Assembly (NCBI RefSeq): GCF_025665335.1
Contig: NZ_CP106869.1
Span: 3,560,501-3,624,500, forward strand
Origin: Xanthomonas sp. AM6
GTDB lineage: Bacteria; Pseudomonadota; Gammaproteobacteria; Xanthomonadales; Xanthomonadaceae
Direction: 5' to 3'
Length of the DNA: 64,000 nucleotides
How positions within the stretch are numbered: position 1 is the stretch's first letter; every line of letters starts with the position of its first letter. A program made the position numbers and the translations under genes. Under the pieces are notes generated by a model that was not told where the DNA came from, searched no databases, and worked only from the letters and a program-made list of their open reading frames with translations. Shown piece after piece: positions 56,025 to 64,000 of the stretch.

Positions 56025-57466
56025 ATGCGCTGGGCCTGCATCCTGCTGCCGCAACTGGCGCTCGACACGGTGCTGCGGCGCTGGCCGACGCCGGAGGAGC
56101 CGCTGGCGCTGCTCAGCGGTCCGCCGCAGCGGCGCACGCTGAAGGCGGTCAACGCCGCCGCGCGCGCGCGCGGCCTGCAGCCCGGGCAGTCGCTGGCCAC
56201 CGCGCAGGCACTGTGCGACCGCTTCGCCACCGCGCTGCACGATCCCGAGGAAAGCCGCCGCTGCCAGCAGTTCCTGGCGGCGTGGGCGTACCGTTTCAGT
56301 TCGCTGGTCAGCACCGATTACCCGGGGGCGCTGCTGCTGGAGATCGAGGCCAGCCTGGGCCTGTTCGGGCCGTGGCCGCGCTTCGAGGCGCGCCTGCGCG
56401 AGGAGCTGACCGCGCTGGGGTTCCGCCACCGCATCGTGGTCGCGCCGCATCCGCTGGCCGCGCGCGTGCTGGCCAACGCGCACGACGGCATCGCCCTGCT
56501 CGACAACGCCGCGCTGCAGTGCGCGCTGGGCCAGTTGCCGATCGCCCGCGCCGGGCTGCAGCCGGGCCTGGCCGAGGCCTTCGCGCGGATGGGCCTGCGC
56601 AGGCTGCAGCAGCTGTTCGCGCTGCCGCGCACGGCGCTGGCGCGGCGCTATCCGCCGGCGCTGCTGCAGCACCTGGACGCCTTGCGCGGGCAGGCGCCGC
56701 TGCCGCTGCAGTACTACCTGCCGCCGGACCGCTTCGACGCGCGGCTGGAGCTGGGCTATGCAGTGGAATCCAGCCAGGCGCTGCTGTTCCCGCTGCGCCG
56801 CCTGACCGCTGATCTGGCCGCGTTCCTGGCCGGGCGCGACGGCGGCGTGCAGCGCTTCCAGCTGCACCTGGAGCACGAAGGCCTGGCCGACAGCGTGGTA
56901 CCGGTCGGGCTGCTCGCCGCCGAGCGCGAGGCGGCGATGCTGTTCGAGCTGGCGCGCGGGCGCCTGCAGCACGCCAGCGTGCCGGCGCCGGTGCAGGCCA
57001 TGCGCCTGTGCGCCGACGAACTGCCGCCGTTCGTGCCCGCCGCGCGCGAACTGTTCGACGACCGCACGCAACAGGCGCTGCCCTGGGAGCAGTTGCGCGA
57101 ACGCCTGCGCGCGCGCCTGGGCGACGACGCGGTGCACGGCCTGCGCGCGCATGCCGACCATCGCCCCGAACAGGCGTGGCGCGCCGAATCGGGCAAGCCG
57201 GCGCCGGCCGGCAAACCGCCCAAGGCGAACACGGCGATCGCCGGCACCGCATTGCCGCGCCCCGGCTGGCTGCTGACCCGGCCGATCCCGCTGCGCGAGC
57301 GCGACCCCGAACGCCTGGCCGGCCCGGAACGCATCGAAAGCGGCTGGTGGGACGACGCCGACGTGCGCCGCGACTACTACGTCGTGCGCACCCGCCAGGG
57401 CCAGCGCGCCTGGGTGTTCGCGCCGGCCGACGCGCCGGACGCCCTGATGCTGCACGGCTGGTTCGC

Positions 57467-57470
<4 letters not shown>
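56025..57470 (+). CDS. imuB: ImuB, catalytically inactive Y-family polymerase
   Basis: A 481-residue Y-family polymerase homologue serving as a hub in the mutasome. The N-terminus [20 protein letters not shown] replaces the usual DxDAFFA motif, and [12 protein letters not shown] replaces the SxDE motif, so the catalytic acids are lost as in all ImuB. A possible clamp-binding motif, QQALPWEQL, lies near residue 350. ATG 56025 starts the family similarity. The stop overlaps dnaE2 by four bases. Confidence 0.94.
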
Positions 57471-60655
<3,185 letters not shown>

Positions 60656-60762
60656 GAGACAAGCGCCCCACTCGTCGCAACGCACTGCGTTCTGGGGTTC
60701 CAGCGGCGGACACTGCCGCCGCATATGCGTCCGCGTTCGAACGTACCGGCCGAAACTGCTCT

Positions 60763-61527
60763 CTACGAGGCTCCAACATCGTCAGCATCCAGCGCATAGC
60801 GCCGCTGGCAATGCTCGCAGAAGAACGCACGCCGCTGCGCCTTGCCGAGCTGCTTGCGGTAGGTCAGCAGATGGCCGTCGCGCGGACAGGTGGTCTTGGT
60901 ATGCACCTGGTAGTGCTTCTTCAGCACGTAGGCCTTCTTCCAGTGGTAGAAATCGAAGCTGTACTCGCGCGCCTGCGTCACCAGTTCGGCCAGCTTGCGC
61001 GGCGGCAACGCCCCGACCTCGCTCTCCGGATGCACGCGGATGCGGAACAGCACTTCGTTCTTGATGATGTTGCCGACGCCGGCGAACACGTCCTGGTCCA
61101 GCAACGCATCGGCGGCCAGCGTGCGCGGCCGCAGGCGCAGCTTGCGCCGCGCCTGCGCCGCGTCCCACTCCGGGTTCATCACGTCCCCGCGCCAGTCGTA
61201 GGCCTCGTCCAGCGCACCTTCGATGAACTTGACCGAACACGCGTAGAAATTGAGCTCCTCGCCCTTGGCGAAACCCAGGCTCAACCGCGGCGGCGCCTCC
61301 TTGCGCGCATTGATCCGATAGCTGCCGAACAGCAGGAAATGGATGCGCACGCTGAACCCATCGAACTCGATCAGGAAGTGCTTGCCCCAACTGCGCAGCG
61401 ACAGGATCTTGCGATTTTGCATCCGCGCCAGCTCCTGCTTGCTGTTGCCGGATACCCGCAGCACCTTGCGGCCCGCGAACGCGGCCGCCTCTTCTTTCAG
61501 GATGACGATCGAAGGACCTTCAGGCAT
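60763..61527 (-). CDS. Nei-like DNA glycosylase/AP lyase (endonuclease VIII family)
   Basis: Removes oxidised bases and nicks abasic sites. ATG 61527 gives 254 residues with the family N-terminus MPEGPSIV (Pro2 nucleophile, Glu3), Lys49 in SWGKHFLIEF, the H2TH helices (DALLDQDVFAGVGNIIKNE) and a C-terminal zinc-finger-like region. The first half of that finger is CPRDG, with a single Cys, while the second is FCEHC. It converges with dnaE2, forming a DNA-repair neighbourhood. Exact lesion range cannot be told. Confidence 0.92.
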   Translation of the reverse strand: MPEGPSIVILKEEAAAFAGRKVLRVSGNSKQELARMQNRKILSLRSWGKHFLIEFDGFSVRIHFLLFGSYRINARKEAPPRLSLGFAKGEELNFYACSVKFIEGALDEAYDWRGDVMNPEWDAAQARRKLRLRPRTLAADALLDQDVFAGVGNIIKNEVLFRIRVHPESEVGALPPRKLAELVTQAREYSFDFYHWKKAYVLKKHYQVHTKTTCPRDGHLLTYRKQLGKAQRRAFFCEHCQRRYALDADDVGAS

Positions 61528-61689
61528 GGCCTCAGTATCGGCACGACCCGTGAGCCGGTCGTGAGCGTCTGCCGACGATACGATCAGCATCGGGAAATGA
61601 AGAGCACAACGGCGCAAGGTCGCCTCTTCGCTCGGCCGGGACAGCGTCGCGCCCGGCCGCCAACGACGTTCGCTTTTCGGCGGCAGCGG

Positions 61690-62505
61690 CTAAAGGCCGG
61701 GCAGCATTCCGCCATCGACGCGCAGGTTGATGCCGGTGATGTACGACGCGCCGTTGCCAGCGAGGAAAGCGACTGCGTCCGCAATTTCTTTCAGGCCGCC
61801 GACGCGGCCGACTGGCACCTGAGCGAAAAGCGGCAGGACCGCGCGTTCGATCTCCTGCCACGAGGCGCCCTCGCCCGCCAGCCCGCGCTCCTTCGCGACT
61901 TCGCGGAAGCGTTGATCGAGCGCGTCGCTATGGATGGTCCCGGGCGACACCGCGTTGACCGTGACGCCATCGGCTGCCACGGCCTTGGCCATTGAGACGG
62001 TCATGGCGTTCATCGCCGCCTTGCTTGCCGCGTAATCAGGACCGGATGGCGGCGGCATCAGGGCGGCCATGCTGGAGATGTTGATCACCCGCCCCCAACC
62101 GGCCCTGCGCATAGCGGGCAACAGTCGCGTGGTGATCCGAAGGGCTGCAAGCACGTTGCGATCGTAGGCCGATGCCCAGGATGCAGGCTGTGTGCTCGCC
62201 CAATCCTCCTTGGCACCGCCAGATCCGCCGGCATTGTTCACCAGAATCTGGATGTGGCCGGCCAGGTCCTGTGCTTCCTGGACCAGGCGCTGCACCTCGT
62301 CATCGTGCGTCAGATCGCCCACGACCATGTACGCGCGTCCGCCCGCGGCGTTGATCTCCAGCGCGACGCGTTCCGCCTGATCCCTGTCGCGACCGTGCAC
62401 GACAACCGTAGCCGCTTCCTTCGCCAATGCCCGCGCAATCGCTTCGCCGATGCCCTTGCTGCTTCCGGTAACGAGCGCCGTCTTTCCAGCCAGTTGCAAA
62501 TCCAT
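61690..62505 (-). CDS. Short-chain dehydrogenase/reductase (SDR)
   Basis: A 271-residue classical SDR: TGSSKGIG (13-20) for NAD(P) binding, NNAG, NISSMAAL with catalytic Ser, and YAASK with the catalytic Tyr and Lys. The C-terminus ends SYITGINLRVDGG. ATG 62505 starts the Rossmann fold and the open frame upstream lacks similarity. It is divergent from the HxlR gene, 48 bp away, and is its likely target. The substrate is unknown. Confidence 0.93.
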   Translation of the reverse strand: MDLQLAGKTALVTGSSKGIGEAIARALAKEAATVVVHGRDRDQAERVALEINAAGGRAYMVVGDLTHDDEVQRLVQEAQDLAGHIQILVNNAGGSGGAKEDWASTQPASWASAYDRNVLAALRITTRLLPAMRRAGWGRVINISSMAALMPPPSGPDYAASKAAMNAMTVSMAKAVAADGVTVNAVSPGTIHSDALDQRFREVAKERGLAGEGASWQEIERAVLPLFAQVPVGRVGGLKEIADAVAFLAGNGASYITGINLRVDGGMLPGL

Positions 62506-62553
62506 CGCCGCACACCCAACTTGCAATCGTCGAACACATGGTCGAGCCACGAA

Positions 62554-62973
62554 ATGAATGGCACAAGTACGCACTTTCAAGTGCCTGCACCGAGAGAAGA
62601 GCGTGCCGCCTGCCTTGGGCCGGATGGATCTGTCGCCCATGTCACACGCGTGGTGCGGATGATCCAGGGACGCTGGAAGCTTGCCATCCTGTTCCGGCTT
62701 TACGCCGATCCGTCCAGGCGCACCACCCATCTCAAGCGCGACCTTCCGGGCATCTCGCAGAAAATGCTCACGCAACATCTCCGCGAACTGGAAAAGGATC
62801 GGCTCATCGACAGGGTCGACTTCGGCGAAAAGCCTCCGCGTGTGGAGTACCGCCTCTCCGAAGCCGGCAAACACCTGCTGCCAGTCCTGCTGTCGACTCG
62901 GGCGTTTTCACAGACGCACCTCCCTGCTCTTGCGTCCGGTATTCCAGCGAACGCAGAGGGCGAAGCGTTCTAG
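62554..62973 (+). CDS. HxlR-family transcriptional regulator
   Basis: A 139-residue winged-helix protein: VVRMIQGRWKLAILFRL, LPGISQKMLTQHLRELEKDRLIDR and PPRVEYRLSEAGK. A cysteine at residue 20 sits in the position used as a quinone or electrophile sensor in related regulators (for example YodB, QorR). It is divergent from an SDR gene in the usual regulator/target arrangement. ATG 62554 keeps the Cys; a later ATG at the winged helix would lose it. Confidence 0.9.
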   Translation: MNGTSTHFQVPAPREERAACLGPDGSVAHVTRVVRMIQGRWKLAILFRLYADPSRRTTHLKRDLPGISQKMLTQHLRELEKDRLIDRVDFGEKPPRVEYRLSEAGKHLLPVLLSTRAFSQTHLPALASGIPANAEGEAF

Positions 62974-63160
62974 AGGGCGGCAGCGGCCGGCAGCCGCTTC
63001 GCCGCCGCCGGCCAGAAGCGGACGCCGGCGACAACAACCCGCGGCGGGGCCTGGGCGATTCATCGACTGGATGGCTGCAGAGGCGTTTGCGCGCTCCCGA
63101 ACGCCCGCGGGCCAACTCGCCACGTCGTCCTTACTGCGCTCGCCACAGCAGCGCGCAACA

Positions 63161-63187
63161 AAAAAGCCCCTGGAACCGGGGCTTTTT
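63161..63187. terminator. Bidirectional terminator beside tRNA-Val
   Basis: AAAAAGCCCC-TGGAACC-GGGGCTTTTT forms a ten-pair stem with T-runs on both strands. It sits 12 bp beyond the 3' end of the tRNA and also faces the end of the HxlR transcript. Confidence 0.9.
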
Positions 63188-63198
63188 GCTTTACGTCG

Positions 63199-63273
63199 TG
63201 GTGGGCGGTGCAGGGTTCGAACCTGCGACCCTTGCCGTGTGAAGGCAATGCTCTACCGCTGAGCTAACCGCCC
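63199..63273 (-). tRNA. tRNA-Val (anticodon CAC)
   Basis: A complete cloverleaf of 75 nt on the minus strand: acceptor GGGCGGT pairs with ACCGCCC, D arm AGCTC-AGCGGTA-GAGC, anticodon stem TTGCC/GGCAA around the loop TTCACAC (anticodon CAC), T arm GCAGG-TTCGAAC-CCTGC, and encoded CCA. It has the usual invariant TTC and A positions. No integrated element is next to it. Confidence 0.97.
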
Positions 63274-63349
63274 GTGTCGCGAGCCGCACATTATAGGGCT
63301 GCCGCGGCTGGCGTCAACGGTCCCGCGCGAGCCGTGCCCGCGCGGCGGC

Positions 63350-63703
63350 TCACATGGTCTGGGTGGGCTTGTCGGCGTTGAGGGTGCCGGCCAGCTGGGT
63401 CTCGATCCTGTTGCGGATGGTCTCGCCTTCGTTGTTGTCCGGCAGCTGCACGCCGATGCCGGCGGTGCGGTTGCCCTGCGCGCCCATCGGGGTCACCCAG
63501 ATCACCTTGCCGGCCACCGGCAGGCGTTCGCTGGAATCGGGCAGGGTCAGCAGCAGGAACACTTCGTCGCCCAGGAAATAGCGCTTGGGCGTGGGCACGA
63601 AGATGCCGCCGTTCTTCACGAACGGCATGTACGCGCTGTACAGCGCCGCCTTGTCCTTCACCGCCAGCGACAGGATGCCCTGGCGTCCGCTCATCGCACT
63701 CAT
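63350..63703 (-). CDS. pilZ: PilZ domain protein
   Basis: A 117-residue single PilZ-domain protein required for type IV pilus function in relatives. It has SLAVKDKAALYSAYMPFVKNGG, TPKRYFLGDEVFLLLTLPD and a C-terminal GIGVQLPDNNEGE. The canonical RxxxR and D/NxSxxG c-di-GMP motifs are missing or degenerate (NNEGE), as in Xanthomonas PilZ that does not bind c-di-GMP well. The start overlaps the holB stop by four bases, the usual holB-pilZ order. Confidence 0.92.
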   Translation of the reverse strand: MSAMSGRQGILSLAVKDKAALYSAYMPFVKNGGIFVPTPKRYFLGDEVFLLLTLPDSSERLPVAGKVIWVTPMGAQGNRTAGIGVQLPDNNEGETIRNRIETQLAGTLNADKPTQTM

Positions 63704-64000
63704 CGTTGTGTCCCTCTCCGGGCCGGGCGATCGCCATCGCGCCAGGCCAGCAACAGTTCCGCGATGGCCAGGTCGCCACGGACGGTGGTGCGCAGCAGGT
63801 CGCGGGTGCGGTTGGCTGCGTCGAACCAGGCGGCCAGCTTGTGCAATCGCGCCGGGTCGGTCAAGCCGGCCTGCGAGGCCTGCGCCAGCGCCAGGTCGGC
63901 GGCGTGGCCCAGGCGCTGCTCGGCCAGGCCGTCGCCGCTCCAGCGCTGCGCGGCGTCGAGGGTACCCAGCTTGCCGGCGGCGACCTGTTCCAGGTCGGCG
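63700..64000 (-). CDS. holB: DNA polymerase III subunit delta', C-terminal part
   Basis: The last 99 residues of HolB, cut by the window edge. The translation from 63999 runs ADLEQVAAGKLG...RLHKLAAWFDAANRTRDLLRTTVRGDLAIAELLLAWRD (split here by omitted residues) and ends RRGTQR. The helical C-terminal region and its overlap with pilZ match HolB. The clamp-loader subunit is needed for replication. Confidence 0.88.
   Translation of the reverse strand, partial: ADLEQVAAGKLGTLDAAQRWSGDGLAEQRLGHAADLALAQASQAGLTDPARLHKLAAWFDAANRTRDLLRTTVRGDLAIAELLLAWRDGDRPARRGTQR

Noticed and set aside
63199-63273. tRNA-Val as an attachment site for an integrated element
   Set aside because: No integrase, direct repeat of the tRNA end or atypical region is seen on either side.

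Overview
The window is about 64 kb of GC-rich chromosomal DNA with the gene content and repeats of a Xanthomonadaceae bacterium, most likely Xanthomonas. Support comes from the lexA2-imuA-imuB-dnaE2 mutagenesis cassette, the prpB-prpC-acnD-prpF methylcitrate cluster, the holB-pilZ pair, the hflK-hflC-yjeT-purA order, and many copies of a palindromic intergenic repeat (inner core GCGGCTTCAGCCGC) typical of this family. The species cannot be fixed from the sequence alone. No insertion sequence, prophage or CRISPR array was seen.

Region 1 (1-8.9 kb) is an accessory defence locus on the minus strand. In transcription order it holds a RelE/ParE-type toxin-antitoxin pair, hsdM, hsdS, a GIY-YIG/DUF4357 nuclease, an ImmA/IrrE metallopeptidase with a DUF4411 PIN-like partner, and hsdR, which runs off the left edge. 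The genes are tightly spaced, several start/stop codons overlap, and hsdS is visibly less GC-rich than its neighbours. A pair of identical-form palindromes (TACCC-N5-GGGTA) precedes the block.

Region 2 (8.9-23.3 kb) is mostly housekeeping: an M1 aminopeptidase, a TPR-GGDEF diguanylate cyclase, purA, a DUF2065 protein, hflC and hflK on the minus strand; an AcuI-type reductase and a stand-alone response regulator on the plus strand; then cbpA and a small heat-shock protein (minus) and a peroxiredoxin and ferritin-like protein (plus), a stress-protection group.

Region 3 (23.6-43.9 kb) is entirely minus strand. It holds pbpC; a five-gene cluster with a MacAB-like exporter (adaptor, ATPase, permease) followed by an NtrC-type regulator and its histidine kinase; a sugar-type MFS/HAD/DeoR operon; a very large alpha-2-macroglobulin lipoprotein; and a secreted nucleoside hydrolase. 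A near-consensus sigma-54 promoter and two tandem upstream sites precede the exporter cluster, and three direct decamers precede the MFS operon.

Region 4 (44-54.7 kb) has a TonB-dependent receptor and the 2-methylcitrate (propionate) cluster prpB-prpC-acnD-(SRPBCC)-prpF. It faces a divergent gene that fuses a helix-turn-helix to a citrate synthase with all three catalytic residues, with a perfect 17-bp palindrome between them. This is the most intriguing regulatory arrangement in the window.

Region 5 (54.7-64 kb) carries the SOS mutagenesis cassette lexA2-imuA-imuB-dnaE2 with a clear LexA2 operator, a Nei-like glycosylase, a divergent SDR/HxlR pair, tRNA-Val(CAC), a PilZ protein and the 3' end of holB.
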